Shown: positions 1 to 11,396 of the stretch, piece by piece | How the letters are laid out: each line of letters opens with the position of its first letter | Position numbering within the stretch: the stretch's first letter is position 1 | Assembly: GCA_038503035.1 (NCBI GenBank) | Contig: JAVSML010024269.1 | Location: 319,934-383,933, forward strand | Direction of reading: 5' to 3' | Origin: Crocodylus rhombifer | Lineage: Eukaryota > Chordata > Crocodylia > Crocodylidae | Length of the DNA stretch: 64,000 nucleotides | The notes under the pieces: model-generated | The model's database searches: none | The model's input: only the letters and a program-made list of their open reading frames with translations | Told to the model about the DNA's origin: nothing | Program-made: the position numbers and the translations under genes

Positions 1-1178
1 CTAGAATGAAGCTGACATGGAAGTTGAGTATTTTTTTAAAAATAATTTTGAGTACAGCTAATAAGTGTTTTCCAATGGGTAACATTATGTTCCAGCAGTT
101 AAAGGACCAGATAGTTCCATTTTCAGACCTACCACTGGAATCTTATTCTGGAATCGTCACAAAACATTTAGGCTCAGATTTTTTTCCAGAAGTGATCAGT
201 GATTTTACTTATCGTGCAACATTTTTGAGTGCTAAACTTGATGTTTTGCAATGGCTTTCTTCTTAGTATTTTCTTGAAGTAAGCCCCTTTAAAACGTCTT
301 GAGTTAGATGCTTAAAATTGTTAATCATCTCCAAAAGTCTTGACCTCTGTAATCTGCAAAGTGTTCAGTTGCTTGCATAAGGAACTTAGAGACCTACTGC
401 TGGAAAGCACTGTGGAAGTCCTAGACTTAAATGGAACAAATTTCAAATGTCCACTGAATTTTTAAAAGATTTCAGGCTTTCAGTGAGTAAAATTACAAAT
501 TGAACAAAATAAGATGGCCATCACACTTGCATGGCGTTTGTTTTTTGTGTTGATTTTTTTTCCATAGCTCAGAACTAGGATGTACCAATTCCAGTCCATA
601 AAGGCATCAAATTGGGCACCAGATGTTCTCTGGGGCATATTACTTCAGAGCCCTGTAGATGGCAGCATAAGAAGGAATGCTGTTCCTATCAATGTCCCAG
701 CACTTTAGAGGTGTAAACACACAAACAGCAAGGCTAGAGCTGCTTTTACCAGTGGACTTCTGCAGTAAAGGCTGGAGACCCTACTCTTTGCATCTTAAGG
801 ATAGCACGTGTCACATTCCACTTGTCAAATGCCCTTGTAAAAACCATAATAATGAATGGTTTTTTTGTATAGCTCTTTTCATGTGTAGATTGTCAACGGG
901 GCAAGTGCCGTTATCTCTATTTCTGAAAAAGGAAAGCGGAATATTGAGAAGCTAAATGATTTGACTTGTCCAGTCACCCAGTATGTCAGTGGTAAAGTAA
1001 AAGGTAAAACCCAAATCTTATGACAGTGCTGTGTCCCTTAGACTATCACCTGCCTTCTTTCCCCTACAAAATTGTAGTAAAGAACAATATAAGCTTTAAA
1101 CTGCCTACTAATACAAGGGGGATATTTTGTTTATTTGTTTGTGTGTTTTTTTCCTTAATTTGTTTTTAATTTCCACAG
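1..1178 (+). other. Intronic sequence of ASMTL-like gene
   Basis: AT-rich sequence with no recognisable exon of the methyltransferase upstream of 1179. A short open frame at 6-266 shows no family similarity. I see no other structure here. Confidence 0.5.
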
Positions 1179-1322
1179 GTTGTACTGGAGCTTTGGCTAA
1201 TGAATTGGTTCAAAAATACCCAAACCTCAAGGTGACTGTGTTTGACCTTCCAGAAGTCATTGCAAATGTCTCTCACTTTCAACCTGTCAGACAGCATACA
1301 GCCCCAGTGACATTCACATCCG
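1179..1322 (+). CDS. ASMTL: ASMTL-like exon: SAM-binding segment
   Basis: This internal exon is 144 bp. The acceptor follows a pyrimidine-rich stretch ending CACAG at 1178, and the donor is GTAAGT at 1323. It enters and leaves in phase 1. The peptide starts with CTGALANEL, the end of the glycine-rich SAM loop, and continues to KVTVFDLPEVI, the conserved strand and acidic residue after that loop, then HFQP. The residue at the last loop position is Cys where the family usually has Gly. No earlier exon of the gene was recognised in 1-1178. Confidence 0.88.
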
Positions 1323-4300
1323 GTAAGTGCAATTACTGGACTTTGATATTTCCAGTCATAGGGCACTGCAGCATAAGTCACCCTGGCTGACTCCCACAGT
1401 AGGGTAGGTAGAGCCTACACCTTGGTACAAGTAAAGATATCATAGAGGACTCTGCCTTATGTTTAAGCGGAAGAAAAAAGGCTGTGAGTAGGGAACGTGG
1501 ATGAATTAAGTAATACTAGTGGGGCTTCACTGGGATACTTGACAAGGCACTCCCTATTTGCAGAATTAACTAGGTGATGACAAGAGTATTGTTAAGTAAA
1601 TGCCACCTTTCTTCTTGACTTAGGAGTCCATAAATTATTCATGTTAATGAATCTGTTTTCTATAACTGAAAATCAGAATATCTTCTATATATTCCATTTC
1701 CTTTAGTTTACCTCCACTGAAGTCTTTATTCATGACAACTTGTCCTTGTAACCTTGATTTTACCAATTCTGAGCTTCCCAAAATGTAGATTGCTGTTCTC
1801 CTCAATCATTCAGAGAACCATGTCTATCACCTCCATTGGGTCTACTTTTATTGTAGGATGCAAACTAAGATTGCTTTCTGTCTCTAAAATTGTCCATGGA
1901 CTTGCTAAACAGAGCAGAAAGTCCATAGCCCATATGCACTGAAACTAAACTGATCCTAAGCTATCTTAACACTCACTCTGTACACAAACAGAGTTCTTAC
2001 TATACACAATTTTTTCTCTGAACAGTTTTCAGTGTGCATTGTAGAATTGTACCTACCAAATACATATTTTTACAGGTGACTTCTTCAAAGATAATTTTCC
2101 AGAAGCAGATCTGTATATTCTTTCCCGCATTCTACACGACTGGACTGATGAAAAGATTCACATGCTGTTAAGCAAAATATCGGCTGCTTGCAAACCAGGT
2201 AAGAATTTTTTTCATATTGTGAGGTGTTTTAAGGTTATAGGATATTTAATACCCTGAAATTTTTTTAAGAACTTTTATGACACTTGCCAATTAAAGATGC
2301 TTGAATCTGTCAACTTTCTCTTCTCTATCCTAAAACAGAAGCCTTCATGCATATCATAATGGCACAACATATTAACAGACAATGAAACAAAAAGCCTTCA
2401 GTGCATGCATTATACAAATGATGCACTTGTTTCTGTATAGCTTTATAAGTTGATATATAAATATATCTGTTTTTGATTGTATCCCTATCCCAGAAATTTT
2501 AGTATGGTGCTAAGTGCCTTAGACCATAACTGCAAACACTAAAGCTTGTGCATTTTTTTCCCTGTGCATAAGAGCGAATGTTTTTTGAACAGATGCAATT
2601 ACTTACGCTCCTTCAATTAAAACATACACATAAACTTTTAGAAAACTTGGACTTTTGTGAAATCTTCAGGCAGAGACTGCTTGTCCTCTGAATGTACAAA
2701 GTGCCTGTCATTCTGGGTGCTAATGAAATTAATCCTCAAGGCACTGCTGGAATTTGAACCCAGGGTCTCCTGTTTACTAGACAGGTGCTTTAACCAACTA
2801 AGCCACGGCACCTCTTTTATATATAAAAACACTGTATATAAAAGTACCTCTTTTATATATAAAACACAATATATGAACCTCCCCTGTGCACTGTAATATC
2901 CCATGCATGGCATAAAAGATCTTTTAAAGATAATAAAGAGTACAACCATAAAATGAGCCATGTAGAGGTATTTCATTTCTATTGGGAAAATTGTTGTGCT
3001 TCATGTAGAAACGTAAGTGTACAGGCATTCATCAAGTTTTTCCTTTGGGGAAAAATGCCTTCTGCAGAAGAAAGATCTCCCTCTCTCCAGTAATAAAGAT
3101 TTCTCCTATGGGGGAGTTTCTACCACAGGAAAGAATTCCCCTGACACTAGACTTCTCCCTGGGGAGTTGAGCACCATGGAAATGGTCCCCGTGCCTTCCT
3201 GAGACTGGTGTAACCTTGTCTGGGGAAGGTGTGGGGAGCAGCTACTGCATGCCACCTCATGATCCTGCCAGGAGTCGAGCAACAGGGAAAGGTTTCTCTG
3301 CCTTCCTCAGACCGGGGTCACCCCAGTTTGGAGAAAATGCAGGGGACTAATGAGATGAGGATTGGGTGGGGGAAGGGATTTGCCCTACTGCCCTATCTTA
3401 CTGTTCTACCAGAGGGTCATGGAGTGGTGGGTGTCCCGTTTAGGGAAGTGCAGGGAGCTTTCTTCTCTGCTTCATTCTTTCACGAACGGGAGGAGTAGAG
3501 GAGCCGCTGTTTCTCATGCCTTCCCCAGACCGGGATCACCCCAGTCTGGGAAAGGTACAAGAAGCAGGGAAGAGAGGGCAGTTGCAGACTGAGCACCTAT
3601 ACTACTCCTTCTCCCAGAAACATTACTTCTTCTGGGGGGATAGTTCTCCAAAATTTCTACCACTAGAAATGAATGCTTGCTCATGGCCAAACCATCTAGC
3701 ATGCTATATTAATTCTGTATCCTAAAAGGAAGTGTGGCTCTCTAGTGGCTTGAACACTTTCCTGTGAAGTAGGTGTTTATCTGGACTATGCAGAATACCT
3801 CAAGACAGTCCTGCAAGACCATGTTGGAATAAATTTCTTGGCTCAAACCAGTCTGTGACAAATGAATAAGAAATAGCTTGCTTCCTGTAAAAATTAGGCT
3901 AAACATCAGGCACAAAATCAGGAGGTAATCTGAAGGGTTTGGCTGAGATAATGCTCCACAATCCCCCTTTTTCAACAACAAAATAAGTCTCTTCTCACCC
4001 TGGTAGAGTTTCTTTAAATGGGAAGAAAATGTCCTCTAAAAGTTTGTAGGTAAAACCCATCAACATTAGGAACACTTCCTGCTGTTTATAAGTGTTTGAA
4101 ATGACATTGTTGATGTTTTGAAGACTAGTATATCTTATTGAACCATTTCTGGTTGTTTTGGAAATGCAGGAAGTGCCTTGCTAGTGGCAGAAATTGTTCT
4201 CAACAAAGAGAAGATATACCCTCCTAGAGCTGTACTGCAGTCCCTCAGTATGACTGAAGGCAAGCAGAGAAGTGCCTCTGAATATAAGCAGTTGTTGGAA

Positions 4301-7300
4301 AAATATGGCTTCACCAGTGTACAAATAAAGATCACAGGAAACTTTCTAGACACTATTCTGGGTTTCAGAAAACTTTCTTCACATTAGTTTTTTTATGCTA
4401 CAAATAACTGAGGTACCAAGCTTTGATAATTTAGACAACATGTATTAACTATCCGCTAGTATGCTTTGTTTTGCCAACTGCCTACTATGTCAAGAACTTT
4501 GTATGAAATTTCTCATGGTCTGTGGTATGTCTGTATCCCATCCAGAAATGCAGCCTGTAGTATAAACTGACAACTGTGTAGCTCCAGCAGCACAGAGCTC
4601 AGCATTGTGTAATTGCCCAGCTGTGTGTGGGTGGGTTTTGCAGCCTAGGTGAGTTCTCTGCTGCTGCAGCAACTACATTGCTGTAAAAACTCAAGTTAGC
4701 CTGGATATGTCTATGTGAACTGTAAGCCCACTTTTTGGCTGCAGTCCTCTGGAAAATTGTTTAAAACTAAAGGAAGTTTTCTCTCTCACTAAGCAGCATA
4801 TTTAGTTGCTATCAGCCATTTTGTTTGTTTTCACAAAAACAGTGTTTTGAAACAACTTTACCAGCAATGGAAATTTGGGGGTGTTGAAGTGTTGGTGATC
4901 TTTTCCCCGCCCTTAATTTCCTTTGCTGTTTGGATCAGAAGTAGAAGAGGGAGATTTAACCCTGAGATGCATGTCTTTTTTGCAGATGAAAATAAAAACA
5001 AAACAAAGGGTGGTATTTTGAGATGGGTCTTAATATTCTGTGCACCTGCTCCTTGGGCATTGTGGTACTTTTGAAAAACCCACACAACTGTCAAGTCACT
5101 AGTTTCTTGTCGACTGAAGATTTGCAGTTCTCTAGAAATCGCAATTTCATAAATTCTAGAAGTGAATTGTCTAACACACGCATTCTCAAACTGAGAGCCG
5201 GAATCATTCCTCTCAAGTATTGCTTCGCCTAAGACAATAGTCAACTTCAGACCTTGCTGCAGCAGATTTCCATAGCAATATCCCCACTCAGCCAGGATGA
5301 AAGGGAAGCTCTGCCTGCTCTAAACAGTCAAGCTCAGCAGCTGTTAAAGATTCTATGAACAAGGGCAACAATTACATAGATTTGTCTGGCAGAGTTTGTC
5401 TTTTCAAGTTAATCTTGTACCATAAATGCCTGTCAGTAACTTAGTTACTTTGCTCATTGAGCACTGAGCAGGGCAAAGGTGAGCTGGTGAGTCAGCCTTA
5501 TCAATAGGGGTCATACTACAATCTGTAGTACAGCCATGCAAAATCATTGTAAAAACTTGTCACGTTGTACTACTCCAGGCATGGCCAGCCTGCCACATGT
5601 GTGGCCTACGGCAGGCAGACAGGGCACCAGCAAATGGGGCAAAAAAGAAAAGCAGAGCAGCAGATTGGGCATGTAGTACAGGGCAGGAGGCAGAAAGAGC
5701 AGTCGGGAAAGGGATCATGGTGAGACCCTTAGAGGGTGCAGAGTTCATTTGTGGCATTCCTGCCAAAAAGTTGGCCACCACTGTACCAAGCAGTCTCTTC
5801 CACATAAGAATCTTTATTCACCGTTAGCAGTAAATGAGTCAAATTTTGCAAGGCTCGTCTAAGCAGTGCAAGCATTGCATTTCAAAGACCAAGTGACCTC
5901 TTTCAAAATGTCTAGCTACTAGACAAGTCTAAAACTCCTTTCTCTCTAGTACAAAAAATTCTTATTTCTGTCTTCTAACTGGTATAAATTTAAATAGGAT
6001 TCATTCCAGTAAAGGCATCATACCAACAAGTTTCAAGTGTTATTCTTGCAACAAAAAGAAGTTTAATTGTGTTTAAATACAGCATATTGATGATGCAGGC
6101 AAACACCAGGATTGTAATATTGTTACTGTCAGATACCTAAATCAGAACCCTCTGAGTATTGCATACTCACTTATTGAGATTAAGTATTTGCATTAGAAGA
6201 GCATCAATACTAAGTATTTTTAAAAAATAGAGAACTTACCTTGGAAGCATCCATTTTAGCAAAGACACGATGCCATTGTAACAAGTGGATTTCTGTGTCA
6301 ACTGGCTCATATGAAATAATTTTCACTAACTACTTTTGAATGTCTGACAAAGGGTGGCTAATGAGGGTTGCAGGAAAATACGTTTTGCACTGCGGGTGAT
6401 GTCTGTATTGTCAGAGCGTGTTCACACTGTTACAAGGGATATTTGCTGACAAGCACAAAAGATGCACTGCTGCCTTTCAGAAAGCAGAGTGGGAAAAGAT
6501 ATCAGTAATGTTTTCACTTGCTTTTCATAATCCCAGTCTGCACCCAAGATTCCTAATGAATTCCTGGAATTATGAGGTGCACAACAGATTCATATTAGGC
6601 ATGGTAAAAGCAATTAGGGGCAGGACTGTATGATCAGTTTAAGTATCCCAAATTGGGGAGAAGTTAGACAGATGGTCTGTCACAAATTGCAGACCTAAAT
6701 ATGCAGCTTCCTAGACAGAACTTTGTGTCTGTTCACTGCTGATATAATAACTAGGTCTTAGTGTTGTCTTCTATTGTGAAAAAGCTGTCTGAACAGTGAT
6801 TATATTCATGGATAATTTGGGGACATTAACGATGAGGAAGACTTTAATTGCCTGTAATGAGGGATTATGTTGGGGGGGAAAAACATGTCTGAACTGATAC
6901 CAGCAATAAAGCCTGCTTGTTCTCTTCTTGCTGTTTTGGTAAATTGCTTTATGGGACTGAAGAATACCTGTGTTGAAATGATGCAATTCACCCATTGACA
7001 TGAATGTAACTGTATATATGATCTCATGTGCATGTTCATCTGAATTCAGCTCATTTGTCTGAATTTCACTTTGGAGTGTGGGATGAGTTACCATTATCTT
7101 GTATAAACAGCATAGAGGAAATACAGTGCTGAAAAATGGGTTAATATTTCCTTGTGGCTGAGACACCAAAGGGATCAGTGCAAAAGGTGGAAGAGATCGG
7201 CAAAACAATAAGATTAAAGTAAGGGATAGAGACAGGGAAATTGGAAAGACTATTAGGGAGTGAAGTGTGATTGAAGTGATAATATAATGTCGTCTTCTTT

Positions 7301-10300
7301 TCGGTTTCCACTTTTCTACTGAATTATACATACTGATTCCACTGCAGAAGTGAAATATTTTCTCTATCGAGACCAAAGGGGTTGTGGTGATGGATATCTC
7401 AGTATCAGTTGACCAGTGTCAGAGTTTAGGAAGGGTGGTCTAATGGTTAACCTCCCTTTTCTTGGCCTCCACTTCAACTTTGGATTTGTTACCTGATTCT
7501 TGGGCTGGATGAGCAGCAGAGAAGTTTCTGGACTCCCTTACCATCACCTTGATGCCATAGGTTGCTTCTCCCTAGTGTTTTCCAACATCCAGTTGCCTTA
7601 TTTAGCATTAAGGGTAGAACTGAAGACTTTGTTTCTGGGAAAAGAGTTAATATATTCTGCCCAGGAAGGCCTGTCCTTTCATGTCCAAACCCTCCCTACC
7701 AAGAAACATTGACATCCCCAAACCAAAGTGTTGATCAACCAAAACCTACTACCACTGAATTTAGTGGTAGTTTTCCCTTGTTACAGTTGATGATAGGACT
7801 TAGAGTAGTTGATAGGAACAACACTACAAAGCTACTGTATCGTTCTTTCTTGTCAGAGGACTCCAGCTGCTTGGAGCCAAAAATAAAAAACCTTCAGGGC
7901 TGCGTCCAGACAAGCTCAGACGTACGGTATGTGGTGCCACAGACTGTACATGCAGGCGTTCCCTGCACTGCTACCTTGCAGCATGGAGGAGGAGGGTTTG
8001 GCCCTGGGAGATCCTGGGGTCAAAAAACCGCATGTGGCATCAGCGGCATGCCATCCAAAATTGGAGCCTGGCTGGCCAGAGCCATGCTCTGGCTGCCAGC
8101 CAGGCTTCCTGCCACGGCTGCAGCCCCAGGAAGCCCCCAGTAAAATTGCTGGCCCCAGCCTCCCTTACCCCACCCAGGCTAACCTGCCACATGCACAGGC
8201 GTTCCTGGGGGATACATGGTAGTGGCACAAGGTGTGCTACTGCTACTCGTCCCTGGAGAAACACATCCATGCTTATCTGGACACAGCCCATGAGTCCAAA
8301 TTTAGTCTGGTTGAGGTAGCAAGGAGATGATGGTTACCATGTTCATTTTCCTGAGTGACCAAATTTAAAACAAATTGGGTTGAAATTGATACCACTATTA
8401 GCTGCTGTTCTTAGTAAGAAGATCTGAAGTGGTACCGACACATAGGTCATCATCCTCTTTTACTTGAGACATCATATATTTTGTTCAATATCACTCTTTT
8501 TGTGTTCTTTCTCTCTGTATATTAAATGGATGCACTGCACGTTTTTATCTTAATGCATTCAAAATGTATGCTGTTTTTGTCAGCTGTGAAAACTTAAAAT
8601 TCATTTTTGCCACTGTCCTATACATGTGTTTCTGCACACTGCCTGAAAGATTTACTGCCTTCAAGCCATGACAATCTGGGTTAATAGATGTTAAGACTAG
8701 AAGAGAGCATTATGAGGATCTAGTTTACTTCCTGCATAGCCAACACCAAAGAAGAACTTCATTTTTATTATAAAAGTATCCTTAACTATAAATCTCCCCT
8801 TCCACATGCAGCTTTTGCCACATACGGGCATCATACCCAGGGTGGCAGTGTATTTATTTCTTGACTATATTTTGTCAAGGTTTTATGGATGGCATTTCCG
8901 TGTCCCTGTTGTTTGAAGTTATTCCCCCTAGCAAATTTAGTTTATTTTCTGTTCATGTCTTCCTGTCCAGGTTGTTGCTTCAGCTGTTTTAAGTCAAAGC
9001 AAGCTCAGTTGTTTAGCAATGATAATCTAACCTATGTGATCAGAAGCAGCAATTTTGAATTTGGCCAGTGAGGCAAAGAGAAATTGTGATATGAGGAAAA
9101 AGATTTCTCATACATTGTCTCTTACCCATACAGGCTATGTGGTCAAATAAATACTCTCATAGAATCATAAACAAGTAGGGCTGGAAGGGACCTCAAGAGG
9201 TCATCTAGTCCAACACCCTGCCTGAGGCAGGATCATCCTAGATGAATCCATCATCTAACCTATTAGCAAAACTACACAGTCAGTCCTGGAACAAGACAAG
9301 ACTCAAAGAAGTAAAGGAGGGGCTCTGCTATAAAGGTTGTTAGAATGTGTTCAGGGGATCCCAGGAAGAGGACCAAGCCGTTTGCCACAGAGAAAGGCAA
9401 AACCCCCCAGTCTATACCAATCTGACCAATCTCTCATTTTTCCATGATTAAAATGAAACCACTAACATAGATATAGATATTAGTAGTGTTTCATTTTAAT
9501 CATAGAAAAATGTGGATTTGGGGTTACTTTTTTAATCTGAAAATTGGGGATTTTTTTTTATCAGAGAAAACCCGGATCCCTGGTCATGACCCAAAGAGTA
9601 TATGAAAGAGTATATGAAAGGATCACAAACACACTGTAAAAATGGATTCTCTTTTAAAAGAGAAAAATGTGGGAAACCGTGGCTTTTCCCTTGCAGCCTG
9701 CCAGAGCTCCAGCCTTTGAGGGGCTACTTGGGGGCCCCATGGGCCTCCCCTTCCTCCCCTACACACTGGTGGCCTGGGGGGTGGGGGAGTGGGTTGTGAG
9801 TGAGGGGTACTGGGTTTGGACTGGCCATCAATGTTGACAAGTAGGTCCTGGTACAAAAAAGGTTGAGAACCATTGGCTCAGCACCAGGGATCCTGGTTTT
9901 CTTTGATTTAAAAAAAAATCCCCAAGTTTCAGATTAAAAAAAGTAACCCAAATCTACATTTTTCCATGATCAAAATGAAACATTGCTAATATATATATAG
10001 TGGTGTTTCATTTTTAAAATCAGAAAATTGGGGATTTTTTTAAGGATCTTTGCTTAGCACAATGAGCCTGATCCCCACAGCAAAAGTGGAGAGGGCCTCT
10101 ATTGAACAGTTATTTTCTGTATGTACGCTACCTAGCAAAATACTTCCCTCCATCCATTTTGTCTTTTAGACACTAACTACTACAGTGTAAAAATTAAGTA
10201 ATGGCTGTTTCAGAGAAAATAGGAACAAGTGTGACTTCTGTTTTTTCTCACAACCTTCACTTCAGGTCCAGCACATGTCTGCCTTAGGAGAGGAGAGAGA

Positions 10301-10752
10301 TTCAAATGTGATTTAATAACCAGCTATATTTACCCCCTTGATATTGAGGAGATGTCATTTTTAAAGGGATTAACGTATGTAATAGCTTGATTGCGTATAG
10401 TTGTTTGGTCTAGAAAATTGTGAGTGAATAATTGAAAAAGCTACTAGTATTGTACCTTTTACATTTTTTCATGGTATCTGCAATTCTTTTCAATCTAATC
10501 ACAGACTAGAATTCTGGCATCTTTTGTTTTAAATTAGGCTGTGGTCTTCTGCTGTCTGAAGTGGTGTTGGATGATGAGAAGAAAAACAGAAGCACGGCTT
10601 TACTGCAGTCTTTAAACATGCTTGTGCAGACAGAGGGAAAGGAGAGAAGTGGATCTGAATACCAAAGTTTACTAGAACACCATGGATTCACAAATGTAAA
10701 AATTATACTGACAGGAAATTTGTTAGATGCTATCTTTTGTACCAAGTGTTAG
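1179..10752 (+). CDS. ASMTL: ASMTL-like gene, 3' portion (HIOMT-type O-methyltransferase domain)
   Basis: Spliced exons 1179-1322, 2076-2198 and then either 4170-4387 or 10538-10752 encode the C-terminal half of an S-adenosylmethionine-dependent O-methyltransferase of the acetylserotonin O-methyltransferase family. The reading frame passes through every junction (each intron is phase 1) and every junction has GT/AG ends. The order of motifs is the end of the glycine-rich SAM loop, VFDLPEVI, GDFFKD, LHDW, CKPG, and SLNMLVQTEGKERS in the last exon. ASMT and the ASMTL C-terminal domain are close paralogues. I choose ASMTL because the HFQP and KERS-type stretches resemble ASMTL and because SLC25A6 lies immediately downstream, as in human PAR1. 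The 5' exons, including any Maf-like N-terminal domain, are outside the window. Human ASMTL has no proven methyltransferase activity, so the enzymatic role is family-based only. Confidence 0.85.
2076..2198 (+). CDS. ASMTL: ASMTL-like exon: GDFF / HDW segment
   Basis: This internal exon is 123 bp, with acceptor TTTTTACAG ending at 2075 and donor GTAAGA at 2199, phase 1 to phase 1. The peptide runs GDFFKDNFPEADLYILSRIL and then HDWTDEK, ending CKPG. These are the adenine-pocket GDFF motif and the HDW motif that carries the general-base histidine in this O-methyltransferase family. Both key motifs are intact. Confidence 0.9.
2199..4169 (+). other. Intron between HDW exon and terminal exon A
   Basis: Contains the tRNA-Thr-like sequence at 2740-2812 (minus strand). 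Next to it is a short duplicated AT-rich motif, with two copies of a CTCTTTTATATATAAAA-like unit around 2813-2880. From about 3030 to 3720 there is G-rich sequence with recurring AGACCGGGATCACCCCAG-like words (about 3310 and 3525), which looks like a worn internally repeated element. No coding exon was seen. Confidence 0.45.
2740..2812 (-). tRNA. tRNA-Thr (AGT)-like sequence, probably decayed
   Basis: The minus strand reads as a full-length tRNA. It has a D-arm box TGGCTTAGTTGGTTAA, an anticodon loop with AGT inside the CTGTCTAGTAAACAG hairpin, and a T-loop GGTTCAAATTCC. The overall sequence is a close match to vertebrate tRNA-Thr-AGT. Defects are visible: the acceptor stem has a C-A mismatch plus two G-T pairs, the T-loop has TTCAAAT instead of TTCGAAT, and there is no immediate T-run on its 3' side. 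It could be a pseudogene, a worn functional gene, or the head of a SINE. Confidence 0.6.
4170..4387 (+). CDS. ASMTL: ASMTL-like alternative terminal exon A (divergent duplicate)
   Basis: The acceptor AAATGCAG ends at 4169. The exon accepts phase 1 from the exon ending at 2198 and reads open to TAG at 4385-4387. The peptide (SALLVAEIVLNKEK..., LQSLSMTEGKQRS, ...LDTILGFRKLSSH) is homologous to terminal exon B at 10538-10752. It lacks three residues between the Met and the TEG of the SLNMLVQTEG motif. An AATAAA at 4991-4996 could serve as a distal poly(A) signal. Both exons are intact, so this may be an alternative C-terminus or the relic of an exon duplication. The loss is in a motif that is near-invariant in this family. 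Confidence 0.75.
5576..5783. mobile_element. hAT-like non-autonomous element
   Basis: Terminal inverted repeats CAGGCATGGCCAGCCTG at the left and the complement-like AGTTGGCCACCACTG at the right fit the CAGGGGTGGCCAACCTG type of hAT ends. The flanking 8-mers match at only 5 of 8 positions, so the boundaries are approximate. The interior is purine-rich with no coding capacity. Confidence 0.5.
7896..8291. mobile_element. GC-rich MITE-like element with terminal inverted repeats
   Basis: The left end CAGGGCTGCGTCCAGACAAG and the right end, which reads CATGGGCTGTGTCCAGATAAG on the opposite strand, form an inverted repeat of about 21 bp around a GC-rich interior. The open frames across it (for example 7929-8222) are compositional. 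Family not identified. Confidence 0.45.
9158..9295 (-). mobile_element. CR1 LINE 3'-end fragment
   Basis: The plus strand reads the complement of a CR1 tail: CATAGAATCATAAAC, then GGGCTGGAAGGGACCTCAAG, then a GTCATCTAGTCCAACACCCT-type stretch. The element therefore points leftward. It is a 5'-truncated tail with no coding sequence left. Confidence 0.8.
9433..9582. mobile_element. Hairpin MITE copy 1 (left part lost)
   Basis: Shares the TTTTTCCATGATTAAAATGA core and its inverted partner (TTTCATTTTAATCATAGAAA) with copies at 9885-10052, 11397-11615 and 26375-26550. The right end GGATCCCTG is intact. The outer left arm is missing. Confidence 0.65.
9583..9875 (-). mobile_element. hAT-like element, reverse copy of the family at 22141-22455
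   Basis: The right end reads AAAAAAGGTTGAGAACCATTG, the reverse complement of a CAATGGTTCTCAACCTTTTT-type hAT end. The interior words (GGATCACAAAC, TTTTAAAAGAGAAAAATGTGGG, ATGGCCAGTCC in reverse) match the element at 22141-22455 in opposite orientation. The left end abuts the hairpin MITE at 9582, so it is probably disrupted there. Confidence 0.6.
9885..10052. mobile_element. Hairpin MITE copy 2 (hAT-like, CAGGG end)
   Basis: Near-palindrome of 168 bp starting CAGGGATCCTGGTTTTC and ending in its inverted counterpart GGATCTTTG. It is flanked by CTCAGCAC (9877-9884) and CTTAGCAC (10053-10060), an 8-bp target duplication matching at 7 of 8 positions. The 8-bp duplication and CAGGG end point to the hAT superfamily. 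Confidence 0.75.
10538..10752 (+). CDS. ASMTL: ASMTL-like terminal exon B (canonical)
   Basis: The acceptor AAATTAG ends at 10537 after a T-rich stretch. The exon takes phase 1 from 2198 and ends at TAG 10750-10752. The peptide contains the complete LLQSLNMLVQTEGKERS motif and ends LLDAIFCTKC, very close to the end of the ASMTL and ASMT domain (LDAI.ATK). Because the motif is complete, this is the more likely principal last exon, although it lies 6.2 kb beyond exon A. Confidence 0.85.
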
Positions 10753-10931
10753 AAAATTTTTATTCAGCAATTAACTTGGGGCACACCAGTCATGTCTGAT
10801 GTCTTTCTTTTTAATTATGTAGATCTATAATTTGTTTTCCATTAGCATCTTACGTAATTAATAGATGACTTCAGAAATTTCATAAATTACTGTATTTCAA
10901 GAACTGAAAAATATAAACATTCTGAAATGTG

Positions 10932-10937
10932 AATAAA
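10932..10937 (+). terminator. Poly(A) signal of ASMTL-like gene
   Basis: An AATAAA hexamer lies 180 bp past the stop codon of terminal exon B, in AT-rich sequence that reads as a short 3' UTR. Confidence 0.6.
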
Positions 10938-11084
10938 ATGTCAGGATTATTTTCTTCATTTCACAGCAGTGATGTTTTGATCATATGGAGTTGCTAGTAC
11001 TTCCAGAAATCACCCACAATTCTTATGTGGCTGTTTGATTATATTGTAACTTTGGAATTATTAATGAACCCCTTCTCCCTTGTT

Positions 11085-11262
11085 GAGTCAGATGAGAGCA
11101 GAGGCAGGCAATTATTTTGGGCAGAAGGCCGCTTACTGAGTTTTGGCAAGCCATCGGGGGCCTTATGACAGGCAGCCCAGGGCAGATTAATATTAATCTG
11201 GGGCTCCGCAGACCAGACAGAATGGCCTGGCGGGCCGCATCTGGCCCACTCCTGGATTAGAA
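11085..11262. mobile_element. hAT-like non-autonomous element
   Basis: The left end reads CAGGCAATTATTTTGGGCAG and the right end CATCTGGCCCACTCCTG, the usual pairing of a CAGGGGTGGGCAA-type hAT end with its inverted copy. The interior contains an AT-rich palindrome (ATTAATATTAAT). Non-coding. Confidence 0.5.
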
Positions 11263-11396
11263 TGACCTTATTTCTAAATCAGTTCATGCTACCATATGCT
11301 TTCACCAAGGGTGAAAGGCTTAAAGTAGGGAATGATGGGTGAGTGGGAGCTATCTGGTGGGACTTCTTATCTTCAGTAGCACTAGAACCTAATAGC

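Larger units (their letters stand above)
4388..10537 (+). other. Long stretch between the two alternative terminal exons
   Basis: Either 3' flank (if exon A ends the transcript) or intron. It holds a hAT-like element near 5576-5783, a tRNA-like SINE relic near 7430, a GC-rich inverted-repeat element at about 7896-8291, a CR1 tail at 9158-9295, and hairpin MITEs with a nested hAT copy at 9433-10052. No additional methyltransferase exon was recognised between exons A and B. Confidence 0.5.

Noticed and set aside
1179..4387. Assignment to ASMT (melatonin synthesis) instead of ASMTL
   Set aside because: The motif set fits both, but HFQP, the KERS/SxxEY-type stretch and immediate synteny with SLC25A6 favour ASMTL. 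The N-terminal exons that would settle it are outside the window.
6771..7376. 201-codon open frame on the minus strand
   Set aside because: No recognisable domain. It has low-complexity Ser/Leu runs, an overlapping competing frame and no splice or promoter context. It is probably chance openness in AT-rich DNA.
7562..8143. 193-codon open frame on the plus strand
   Set aside because: Runs from unique AT-rich DNA into a GC-rich inverted-repeat element. No domain and no codon-bias change that would support a gene.
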